From assembly GCF_001186125.1 (NCBI RefSeq), contig NW_014040151.1, positions 3,184 through 29,293 on the forward strand: DNA of 26,110 nucleotides, read 5' to 3'. Origin of the DNA: Sphaeroforma arctica JP610 (lineage: Eukaryota; Opisthokonta; Ichthyosporea; Ichthyophonida). Positions 1-9,887 of this stretch are shown in pieces. The position numbers and the translations under genes were made by a program. The first letter of the stretch is position 1, and each line of letters opens with the position of its first letter. The notes under the pieces were generated by a model that was given only the letters and a program-made list of their open reading frames with translations, was not told where the DNA came from and did no database searches.

Positions 1-718
1 GCGTGTGTATATGTTTGTATATATGTGTGTGCCAGGGTTTTAGGGTTAAGAATAAATAGAAAATTCACAGCCAAAATTGTAAATATTCACATACATGTGT
101 ATGTATATGTGCATACCCAAATTTCTGTATACCTGTGTTACTTTATCATACAAAGGAGCTTGTCATTTAATGTTTACATTCATTCATGTGTCTGTGTTTC
201 TCTGTATACAAATACACTTGTGTTAATATATTAATATATATACCCATGTAATTTATGCATAAGCATGTCTGGTAATAGATAAGTGTGTATGTTTAGAGGT
301 CCGAATATTTTTCTACATGTACATATTGATGGGCATGAGTAGCACGCGTGTCTGCATTCACTGCCTTATATATTCCTCGTCGCCCAGAATCAGTAATTAT
401 TTGTATTCGTAATCGAATTAAGCAATAGTGCACATACACGAGAGAGTTGTTCTCGAAGTAAATGCGACATACGGTTACAAATTCATTGGCCAAAAGGAAT
501 ACATGGTCTGTGTTAAATTTCGTATACAAAAAATGGGGTATCTTGTATCGGCCATATTGAAATGTACCACAAGGTGTTTATTACATATGGTTTGGCACGG
601 ACTATCTGATAATATGAATGAAGTCTCAGGATGTCATTCGAGGCGCGCATGCTGTATTTGCATATGCGTTTCGGTATTTTTTTGGTTGATATTTTGAGTT
701 CTCATTTTTGTATCCCAG
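1..718 (+). other. Intron or upstream sequence of the MYND/PHD gene
   Basis: No coding exon could be supported here. The first visible exon starts at 719 after a strong pyrimidine-rich acceptor ending CCCAG, and it begins in the middle of a MYND finger, so this stretch is most simply intron. I looked for the missing half finger (Cys pairs ending in a phase-0 donor) in the plus-strand frames and did not find it, so the preceding exon probably lies before the window. The first 240 bases are rich in alternating GT/TA and contain a short telomere-like motif at 34-47. Confidence 0.5.
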
Positions 719-3700
719 ACGTTAGACTGGAAGCTGCACCGGTGGCTATGTCCACTCGAATCAGGAGGAAAGAGATCGGCAACAGCCGGAATACTGGTCG
801 AACGACAAGAGGCACGCTCTCTGCCGCGGCACTGCTCTCGGTGTTTATCGAAGAAAGCAACGGTATCCTGTCCTTGCACACAGAGGTCATTTTGCGACGA
901 TCAGTGCTTTGTAAGTATCATAATCTGGCTATGCTTGTGTGTGTCTCGCTGTGGACATAAACTGAAGTTTAGTGTTTTTTAGTCTTCGCGTCAGAAATGT
1001 GTGGAGCGGCCGTGTAGGTAGCATTTTTTTAAAGATGAGATAAAGGTCAGAATCAACATACTCGCATGTGCAGTTGTTTATGCGTAGTTTGTGTGCAATC
1101 CCGCAGCTGGTACGTATAATTTTTTCAGATGAAAGTGAGACTCAGCCAATATTTGCCACGAGAATCACTTGAATCTAATCATATTCATACGTAGTCGACC
1201 ATTGGATCTCAACCGGAAATGAATTTTTATTGAAATCAGTTAGGTCGATATCAGCATTTATTTGTATCGATGATTAAAGCGCAAGTCATTCTGGCGAAGG
1301 GATTTATGATCTTTGCTGCCACGTCGTTCTCGATGATTGTGCGCGTAGTATTGCTGTGAAGGTTCTTTTACATCGAGAATGTCGTCGTGTTGCTTAATTT
1401 TCTACATCTCAGAGTGCAATGCATGATGTGACCACCTACCATTTCGAAGCATAGGCGACCGTGTTCCAATGTAGTATGTGGGCGCTGACCTGCTATGCAT
1501 TCTCATATTTACGCGCGCTTGGTATATCTAGTACTTTAGATTGTGATCATAAATTTTATTCGCTTTCAATTGTATGTCATAGGCGTTGGACTGGAAGAAT
1601 CACCGTTGGGTGTGTCCCACTGTACCAGAGAAGAATAAGTGGTCAACGCTGAGGACAGTGGTTGAGGAAAAGGAAAGGAAGGTAGCTCCCCGACCTCCGC
1701 TCAACAATGGTAGACTGCCTACAAGTCTTGATGACGATCACCGAGCCCCAAGTACGCAGGCGAGCGGCACACCGGACATCCCTATAGTGGAGAAACGCTC
1801 TCTTGAGGTGAAGGTGTCGAGTGATCGAGATCACAGCAAGGAGAACGGCACACCGAACATCTCCATAGTAGAGAAGCGCTCTCTTGAGGTGAAAGTGTCG
1901 AGTGATCGAGATCACAGCAAGGAGAATCAGCGCGAGAAAGAGAGTCAACCCAATAAAAAACTAAGAGTTGACCGGGAGAGCTCGGGTGAAGGGCCAAGTC
2001 GAAGGGGGACCAGAGATATGGACAGGAATAGTAAAGGTAGACAGCGCGAAAGCAGAGAATCTAGTGGGGTGCGAGACTCGGGCAGGCACAAAGAAGATGG
2101 AAGGGGTAGGGATAGGGGCAGAAGTGGAAGCGTTTACAGACAATCAGAGAAAGAACGAGAGAGCCGCAAGCATGTGGATAGGCTTAGGGACGAACGCAGG
2201 AGCAATGAAAGGGCCCGAGAAGAACGACGGAGCAGAGACAGAGCCCGCGAAGAGCGCAGGAGTAGAGATCAGAAAGTGCTCAGGAGTAGAGACCAGAGGG
2301 AGCACAGGAGTAAGGATGGAGGCTGGTCTAAGGATGTGCACAGGGATAAGAACACGGACGCTAATATGGCTAAGGAAGTACATAGTGGCGAGAATGGCAG
2401 TAAAAATATTGAATCGCGAGTTACAGGTAAGACGAGAGAGGGACGGGGAAGTAGGGATGAGGGCATACCCAGAGAAAGAAGTAAATTTGGTCATCATAAC
2501 AAAAATGAGCAAGTCAACGTTACTCAGCATAAGGAGAAAGTTAGCAACCTTAACAAGAAAGTGTCCGGAATAGCAGAAGGTCCAGAGGATGGGCGCTCAC
2601 ATAAAGACAGGACGGTCGACAGTGACGTTGGTAGAGATAACCCATACCACCGATCTACCAAACCTACAGAGGAGCTTGTGTATCCCAAAAAGCCTATACG
2701 TGACGACAAAGATGCAACTGAACACCAAACTATTCCTGAGCCTGTCAAGTCAGCTGGTGTGCCTCCCGAGAAGAAGAACTTGCTTAGACAGTGGACTGAA
2801 GAATCTATGCCCATACCTAAAAAGGGAGAGACTTTTAAGATTCGCGTACCTAAAAAGGGCAAGGCACGTATTGCACACGTTCTTGAACTTTCGGCGGTCC
2901 AAGACGTCGCAGAACATTCACCACTCACAAAAATTCACACAGTGCGTCCAAATCAGAATAATTTGTCAGTGCATGATGATGCAAGTGCTCCCAAGTCCGG
3001 CGGAGGCACCGCAAGCAATGCAATGAAGTCGCTGAAAAAGGGATCGGCCCATAGTTTGTTGAGGAAACAGACAAGTGGTACCACGGATGTGTCTGGTTCT
3101 GGAGACGCCCGGACGATATTTTCCCGTTCCAGTAATGAATCAGAGAAACCCAGGGTAAACAAGACTAAAATCATGGACGAGCAACGGAGAGGGCTGAAGA
3201 AGCTGCGCAAGGAAGTAAAGATTGAGAGCAGGAGGAAAAGAAAGCTATCGAGGGGTATGAAAGAAGTGTCGAAAGCGGATACAGTTTCCCAGAAGAATGT
3301 GAAAAAAGATCTGAAGATGGCAAAGATGGATTATATAGATATTCGCCCCAAGTATGTGACATCGGACTCTAGTGATGTCAGTAGTGGTAGTGAGGCCAGC
3401 GCTAAATACACGGATGGAAACTCCAGTGCTTCCGAATTGGAGAGCGAAGACGGACATGGTTTTGCTACGGATCCGACGAAGGGTAAGCAACCTGTGTGTA
3501 CCATCTGTGGCGATCCTGACAATTCGCAAGGTGAAGGAGGCATGGACTATCTGTTTGTGTGTGCGACACCTTCATGCAATAATGCTGGGCATGGTAGTTG
3601 CTACGGTTTTACTTCGGTGCTAGTGGACAATTTATTTCAAAGCGATAGGCCGTGGTATTGCAATTATTGCAAGAAATGTACCAAGTGCGGGTCCACCGAT

Positions 3701-4216
3701 GAGGTCAATATGTATTTGTGCGAATACTGCGATTCTGGCACTCACTTGGCCTGCTGCGACCCGCCGCGGAAAAAGAGACCTTCGGAGAACGAGGACTGGT
3801 TCTGTAAATTATGTACGTTATACGGGAATGGTGCGGGTATAGGTCTACAGCCTATACCCGGAGAATATCGTCCAAAATTATTTACGTCTGCAAAAACCGG
3901 GGCTGTATCGAGCAAACCTACAAGCTCGGGGGAAAGCAGTCATGAAGTAGCAACTACCAACAAGGGCAGCGCCACGAACAAGGTAGCGGTGCAAAAATTA
4001 TCTGCACAAACGTCTGCGTCAGAAGGAAAGACAACCTCGTCAGCTTTTCCGAAATCCGTTCATCAAAATGCACATTCCGACACTGGGTCAAGTATAGCAA
4101 AGGCCGCATCAATCGCTAACAATGGCGGGATGCGCGCGCAACTGGGCTTAACCAATTCGCCTTTCGCAATAGTAAAGCCGAATGCGACAGTACCCCTGGC
4201 AGATCCTAGATTGTGA
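719..4216 (+). CDS. MYND finger and double-PHD (DPF) protein, 5' partial, 2 visible exons
   Basis: Exons 719-910 and 1583-4216 join in phase 0 (donor GTAAGT at 911, acceptor CATAG ending at 1582) and give 941 residues ending in TGA at 4214-4216. Residues 1-12 are the tail of one MYND finger (DW..HRW.CP). Residues 39-76 form a second finger split by the intron: C39, C42, C51, C53, C59, C63, H71, C75. Residues about 130-180 hold two near-identical 27-residue units. A highly charged Arg/Asp/Glu/Ser region with repeated ERRSRD-type motifs follows. Residues about 703-808 are two adjacent PHD fingers with full Cys4-His-Cys3 ligands (CTIC, GHGSC, WYCNYC; then CTKC, LCEYC, HLAC, WFCKLC), spaced as in the DPF module of the d4/requiem, PHF10 and MOZ/KAT6 families. 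Those modules read acylated or unmodified histone H3 tails; MYND fingers bind short proline-containing peptides. A nuclear chromatin adaptor role is therefore inferred. No catalytic domain is visible. The C-terminal tail is Ser/Thr/Ala rich. A start codon is not in the window. An ATG at 748 opens a different frame that does not splice in phase, so I do not use it. Confidence 0.85.
911..1582 (+). other. Intron within the MYND/PHD gene
   Basis: Donor GTAAGT at 911-916 and acceptor ATAG ending at 1582, 672 bases. The intron falls between residues 64 and 65 and separates the first six metal-ligand cysteines of the second MYND finger from its last His and Cys. Removing it in phase 0 gives a continuous MYND pattern, which is the main support for the call. 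Nothing else recognisable is inside. Confidence 0.8.
1766..1927 (+). repeat. 81-bp in-frame tandem duplication in the MYND/PHD coding sequence
   Basis: Units 1766-1846 and 1847-1927 are each 81 bases and differ at about seven positions, most of them silent. They encode two 27-residue copies, GTP.I.IVEKRSLEVKVSSD followed by RDHSKEN. The frame is kept because the unit length is a multiple of three. Confidence 0.95.
3485..3820 (+). other. Double PHD finger (DPF) module
   Basis: The first finger has ligands CxxC, CxxxxC (ATPS between), HxxC and CxxC. The second begins four residues later with CxxC, CxxC, HxxC and CxxC. The tight fusion of the fingers is the hallmark of the DPF family rather than of two independent PHD fingers. 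In the second finger the residue before the conserved His is Thr, where family members usually have Tyr. Confidence 0.9.
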
Positions 4217-6730
4217 ATCAACATACCGCTTTGGTGGTGTAGTAAATCTACACACTCTCCAGGCCTCCACTGTACCGAATGTTGATGGTGTGGTAGGAGC
4301 GATAATCGCAGAGAGTATATGAGGCGACCAATCTGAGAGGACCGATCTAGAGGTGTCCAGCTGTCGATTACAAAGAGGGCGTGCATTTTTTTTCTTAAAT
4401 GATGAACATAAACTTGCCACAGGTTCGCTATGAATCTCTCTCAACACAGTGCCTTCACGAAAAAAACCCCCCACACAAAATTAGGCATACTGCAGGTCTT
4501 AATTTATTTATTTATTTCTATCGAATTTCTACTGGCCATTAACAATATTGTCTAAAACCCTTCAGCGATCAAGATACGTAGAGCTCATTTTTCTAATATC
4601 ACGAAAACCCTAAAACCCTAGGAAAAAATGAGAGGTGAAGTATATAGTCAGAGACTCTCCCAAGTGTCTTAAGGGTAAAAGGAATTGGAAATAGCTTTTG
4701 TTATGACCGTAGGCGATAACTATAACCGTAGCGAAGTTCCATGTCACGTAACTTGTGATATACACTCATATTCATATTCATAGATTTAGTTGGCATTTAT
4801 AAGGGTATATATATATATATGCATTTACATTTTTTTTCTCCATATAATCCCTTTTTAGGGGGGGGGATCGAACGTATAAACTGTTTACCCTTCCCCGTTA
4901 GAAACTGTAAACATACTCTATTAGTAACCTAGATTCTTCTATCTATGGGTGTATGATGAGATAGTATGGGAGATGTAGTCAAGTACAAACGACTGTCACC
5001 TGTATCTTATAAATTAGTGAGGTAGTCTTAGGGAATTAGTTGAGATTGTATGAAGTCATCCGCTGGTTATCTAAGTTAGTGAATGAGTTATGTAGTCCTA
5101 TTTCTTTGAGGATAGATGAGTTCACTTTTTATAGATGGATTGAAAGAAGATAGAAGGATTAGGATACTCGATAGGAAGTCCACTAAACTAGTGTATAGTC
5201 GGGGTATCCCTGTCTTCCAATAAAATAAAACCAATCTATATACTCGACAGGTTTATCGGATATTTGGGGGCACTGTGTGGGAGGTGTCTACAATTTTAGT
5301 ACCAAACATTTTTTCCATGAGTGTATAGGCCTTATAATTTATCTTCCTACGGACTAAAATATTCGTAACTAGCCAATAGAGAGGATATGAGTGAAATATA
5401 GTTTATGCGATGTGAAGAGTGACCCTCGAGCACGGGGTACTTCTACGGGGTCGTATACTCACATAAAGAATAAAGATAGAGTCCAAGATGAGACGAGATA
5501 TGGATACTCGGTCTCAGTCGGGGGTAGTATAACGTTAAAGGGTGGCCGAACCCCTCGTCCAGAGGGGACACTGGTCGAGGGAGATGAATAAATAGGGGAG
5601 AGGTCTATAGAGCAAGGTATAAATTATATGTGTATTGGGTAATCGTAGCGGTAGAAGAAATGTGTAGTAAATAAGTCTTCTATAGGGAGTACAACTTTAC
5701 ATAAATGAATGAGTTACTGCTCGCGGAGCTTGCAATCCCTCCGACCAAAATAGAATAGAGATTACTAGGAAATAACAATAGGGTGGCGATAATAATGGAA
5801 ATAAGGTAAGAAATACTCCTAAGAGGACGAGGAAAGAATATATTTAAATGCTTCACTAGGGATGATTAAGAGTAAGGTTCGACTCTAGGGATAGAGAATA
5901 AAGGTACCATCCTTCAGAGTAGAGTAGAGTAGACGTGTGGAAAATCTTGTGTAAACTAAACTAATTCTGTGAATTTATTTAATCAGAATATACGATGTAC
6001 CCAATATCGCGAGAAAAAAAAGTAGAATCTGGTATCCCTCCTGAATGCCAAATCATGTATTCCAACCCACACTTCTAGGCAGTCCAGAAGCACCATCGAC
6101 CAGGATATATGGGAGCCCAATACGAGGCATAGTGAAGCGAAGACTATAGACGCGTGGTGAAAAAGCGCAAGCAAAGAGAGGTGTGAGCCAGCATAACTTT
6201 TTGTTTGAATCGAAAGTGTACATGAAGTGTCTGATCACGCATAACTACATGTCTGACCACGTGGAAGTGTATGTACTTGATCTATACTCACAAGAGAGAG
6301 TCTGTCTGCTCATACGAGCCAATACAAGTGATTCAGTTTACAATATCAAAATACAAGATATCACACTCGCACACCTCGCACATTACATAGAAAATGACAC
6401 CATGGAAGTTGAGACTATCTGTACTAGAAATCGAACATAAATGACGTGTCAACACGAAGTATAATATAGCACAAAATTCAAATATAAAACACCAGGTGTG
6501 CAACTAGTAGGTTTGGGGTAAAGGAGACTGTAGTCATTGAGCATTAAAAACCCCAGCACTTGAAGGAAACCTCAAATATTGTGGAAATCCAAGGTAAACC
6601 ACAATTCTGGGAGTTTCATAACAAACAACATAGTGCTATGGACTATGGTCCGATAAGGCTGTGACTACTGGTACATGATATAATTATTTACTGACGTATT
6701 AGTTAACAAATCGAAAAAAGAATTTAAAGA
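4217..6730. other. Intergenic, no gene recognised
   Basis: No convincing open reading frame or RNA gene. It contains two copies of a CCCTAAAA-type motif (4606-4620), a short (TA)n run (about 4806-4820) and a run of nine G (4858-4866). From about 4900 to 5960 the plus strand is rich in G, A and T and poor in C, with many TAG/GATAG words. A 6-bp stem is at 5551-5567. The 85-codon frame at 6183-6440 matches nothing I recognise. No clear AATAAA lies soon after the MYND/PHD stop; the nearest is around 5221. Confidence 0.5.
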
Positions 6731-7150
6731 TCACCAAAAGTAGTTAATGGTCTACTTTCTATGACTAACTTCTACAAAAGCATATAAAAAAAGACTTGCT
6801 AGGAGGGTTGCCATTACTTGACTCCAACAAGGTGAGAACCTATGTTCTACTATGACCCGACGTACACGTCATTCTCAGATTGGAATGATGGACAAATCAC
6901 CAGTCACGATGGCTAGAACTTCGATTCCAATTATGTGGGAACAAGTTTTTTCCACAAGCAACACAGACGGGTCAAGGCATGAAATTTGGGAAGAAAATTC
7001 AAAAGTCATTGCACAGGCTCCAATATCCTATGTCTCGACTCTTTTTATCAACCAAAAGTACAAGGTGCGAACGAACGCTCACACAGAGACTTGATATACT
7101 TACTATATAAATTTGCAGACTTACACCATATAACTGGTGTTCACGACTAC
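6731..7150 (+). pseudogene. Ty3/gypsy pol remnant (integrase core, broken)
   Basis: The frame at 6852-7094 carries an integrase-like stretch with a LWE-like segment (MWEQVFST) followed by NTDGSRHEIWEE, where the Asp matches the second catalytic Asp region of retroviral-type integrases. The match then moves to another frame (6986-7180), which holds YQPKVQGANER.HRDLI, equivalent to the conserved Y-H-P-Q...NER segment with the catalytic Glu. The frame change shows decay. Just upstream, 6731-6790 resembles the segment after reverse transcriptase (L.SMTNFYKS), which would put RNase H in a deletion; that part is weak. No LTRs were found around it. Confidence 0.65.
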
Positions 7151-7167
7151 AGTTTGTGCAGAGGGAC

Positions 7168-7354
7168 CCCATATCATTGATAGTTTACAAAGTGCTTTTG
7201 CGTCGCCGCTGCAGATACACCGGGTGGGTATCGACTCATATTGTACAGATTTTACAAGTCCCCATACCATTGATAGTTTATGAAGTGCTTTCGCGTCGCC
7301 GCAGCAGGTACACCGGGTCAGTATTGACTCAGAACATAATTCTAATTTACAAGT
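7168..7354. repeat. Tandem duplication, unit about 92 bp
   Basis: Copy 1 is 7168-7259 and copy 2 is 7260-7354. Both start CCCCATA.CATTGATAGTTT, share a central GCGTCGCCGC block and a CACCGGGT block, and end TTTACAAGT. They differ by scattered substitutions and small indels, so the duplication is not recent. It sits between the integrase remnant and the tRNA gene. Confidence 0.85.
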
Positions 7355-7357
7355 CTC

Positions 7358-7364
7358 AAAAAAA
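7358..7364 (-). terminator. Pol III oligo-T terminator of tRNA-Pro
   Basis: Seven consecutive T on the minus strand, six bases after the mature 3' end of the tRNA, as expected for RNA polymerase III termination. Confidence 0.7.
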
Positions 7365-7370
7365 TAAGTT

Positions 7371-7442
7371 GGCGGAATCCACGAATCGAACGTGGGGCCT
7401 GACCCACCCTAAGGGTCAATCATACCACTAGACCAATTCCGT
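7371..7442 (-). tRNA. tRNA-Pro (anticodon AGG)
   Basis: Reading the minus strand, the 72-base sequence folds as a tRNA. Acceptor arms are ACGGAAT and ATTCCGC (six of seven pairs; the first pair is A-C). The D arm reads GTCTAGTGGTATGA as in eukaryotic tRNA-Pro. The anticodon stem is GACCC/GGGTC with loop TTAGGGT, so the anticodon is AGG, reading CCU. The T arm is CCACG-TTCGATT-CGTGG. Internal box A and box B are intact, there is no intron and no encoded CCA. A run of seven T (plus-strand A7 at 7358-7364) follows the 3' end by a few bases and fits a Pol III terminator. Confidence 0.92.
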
Positions 7443-8778
7443 TTTAGTGTTTTTATATTTAAAAACAAACCAAACTTCACCCATGTATTTGCTGAAGTGT
7501 TCTTTCTATCTAGGAGGCTATGGAAAAATAGCTAAATATTTCTTAGAACAAATTCCCATAACCTTTTCCAAGGGTTATCTCAGCAATCGTTTAGTGAGAG
7601 TGCATGTAAAATTACACGCACATATACACATATCCTATAGTTTGCTGCACACTGTATGTAGGCATAAAGGACACGAAAGTGTGACACTTTGCTGTGCTGA
7701 GTACTGCAAGGGTCAGATCTCTGCTATGTACTAACCCAGCGCATAGTGTCCCACGTGGAAATGAAAAACCCATGACATGGATGGGGTGAATAAAGACATA
7801 TTGAAGAAAACACCAATACAATCAGAGTTTGAAACAGAATCCAGTACGAGGTATTTCATCTGCGATAAACACATCCGCGAGTTGTCTTTTTAAACAGATT
7901 GATACGAACATTAACACTTAGAAAGAACCAATACACAGCCTTGTTGCAAGTGATCAATTAAAGGCAGATGCTGATCGCACGCAACAAGACTCAGAATACA
8001 AAATTGCAGGGGTAGTCTATAAGTTGAAGATGCTCTAACTATTTCGGACTGGCATACATAATAGTACCTGTACCTAACGTATCCCGGTTTGTCCTGGTCC
8101 TGAGATAGCTCGATGCACACAATCGCTGTAAAGATGCTAAATCGATACTACGCAAAACAATATGAGAAACAATCGTCCAGACTCTCATACCGATTGATAA
8201 TGGACAGTTCGGTAATAAAAAAACACCCTCATATTCTGGACCAACTTCCAATCACAGCAGAGATATGCTATATAAAAAAATCGACTTTTAAAAAAGACTG
8301 AGGTTATTTTCTTCCAGGAGTGCGCACTAAATCATTCGAAAACGCTGTACTGATGTGGTTAATACGGGTTAGACACAACGAGGAGGAAAAGTCGTGGTCC
8401 ACTTATTTGAGATTGAATGTGAGTATACGGCTGGCAATATTCTTAGAGATGTGAACTTAGCTTCATACTTTCAACATCCGGCAAGATGTGATAACTGGCA
8501 AGAGATCTAATGAAGCTGCCACGATCCAATATAGTGGTGGGACTACAACTCCCCTGCTTTACAAAAGATTATCTGGCCCTCGTGATAGCTATAAATGCTA
8601 TTTTCATTGAAGCGGGTGGTGATATATTCTTATAAGCAACAACATTTGGAAAGTACAATCAGTAGGTGGCGATTTCAGCATCAGGTCATTCTGTATATGT
8701 ATCGCCACTATTTCCTGGATACCTCAGCGACAAACAACTATCTGAGGCTTTCCGAAAACATCATTTGATATAAAAATT

Positions 8779-8954
8779 ACCACGAGGTTACTCCGTGGTG
8801 AGTGACAGGCGGTTCGAGATTCAAAGACTTCTGCCCGAAAGAGTGGCGTTCAATATTCCGCCCCGATTGCCTGCTGCGGGGCAGTTCAGAAAGCGACCAT
8901 GAAAGTCGCAAGAGTGCGAATATGATTAAATAGAACGAGTAAATCGCCGGGCGA
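8779..8954. other. Cluster of four short hairpins
   Basis: Stems ACCACG/CGTGGT (8779-8799), GCCCCG/CGGGGC (8860-8882), GCGAC/GTCGC (8893-8909) and TCGC/GCGA (8944-8954) lie within 180 bases. The segment is more GC-rich than its surroundings. It does not match tRNA, 5S, SRP, U6 or RNase P signatures that I can recall, so function is unknown. Confidence 0.4.
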
Positions 8955-9806
8955 AAACCTTCTTATATTGGCACAGGAAACACATCTTGTAATTCTTCAC
9001 TTCTTCTGTATCGCAGTTAAGGTTTGTTTTTACCCAAAAGATAGTACAAGTGGAACAGGTTTAGTAGTAACGAACCTAAGCACAAAATATTAAATAAACG
9101 TTGTTATTCTGCTTGAGATATTATAAGTGCTGTAGTGAAATGGGTGTAGTAAAGCGAGTGTACGCATAAATATCTAGCAAACAATACTTTTGTTATCCAT
9201 AAAAAGAACTGTACAGCATCAATTGACTCTAAATACTCTAACCCAAAATCGAGTCTATTCATATTATTCATCCAAAAGAGTAAGTTTAAGGGATAGGTGT
9301 AGATGAATAGATTCGAATTCACCCTAACTGTTCTTTTGAGACTCATGTGGGCTTAAGCTGACATGATCCCTATTGGTTGAAGAATCCTCTGATCTGTCAA
9401 TGGCTATTTTGCGGCCGGTGATTGATGCTCGCCAAACTATTTGTCGACACTTACCATGGCGTCGGGCTAATGTTTTGTGATTTGCGATAATCAATTTATA
9501 CAGTAGTACGAAACTTTTTACAACGATTCCGCTGTGCACATTCCACTGAGATGGTTGTATGTTACAGAATAATATATATCATGTTTCTATACCAGACCTC
9601 AATCTTAAACAGGGCAGAATAATATTGGTTCGAATATTTGCATCGTCTTGTTGTCAGCGTACAATTGCACTTTTTCCTGCATAATTGTAGTATATACCAG
9701 AGTTGCGCAATGAGCTAACTTCCCTTCAACCACCTTGCGATATCACAATCTTCGTTCTCGTCTAGTTCAATCTGGCGTACGCTTTATATTGTGGGTTTTG
9801 TTTCAA

Positions 9807-9887
9807 CGATCGTGGCGCATGCGCAGTGATACAAATTCGACGATCGGATGCGCCGATGTACGTATATTCATTCACTTGAATACGTAC
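9807..9887. other. Palindromes and an imperfect inverted repeat
   Basis: CGATCG occurs at 9807-9812 and again at 9841-9846. A perfect 10-bp palindrome GCGCATGCGC is at 9815-9824. An inverted repeat GTACGT..ATTCA / TGAATACGTAC at 9858-9887 forms 11 pairs with a 2-base bulge and a 6-base loop. The 10-bp palindrome resembles the core of NRF1-type sites, but no gene is recognised next to it. Confidence 0.4.

Noticed and set aside
748-960. Plus-strand frame starting at ATG 748 as the first exon of the MYND/PHD gene
   Set aside because: It ends in the wrong phase at the 911 donor and has no domain, while the alternative frame from 719 gives a MYND finger that joins the next exon in phase 0.
5391-5591. 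66-codon plus-strand frame as a small gene
   Set aside because: No motif, no clear splice or promoter context, and the surrounding biased composition makes such frames likely by chance.
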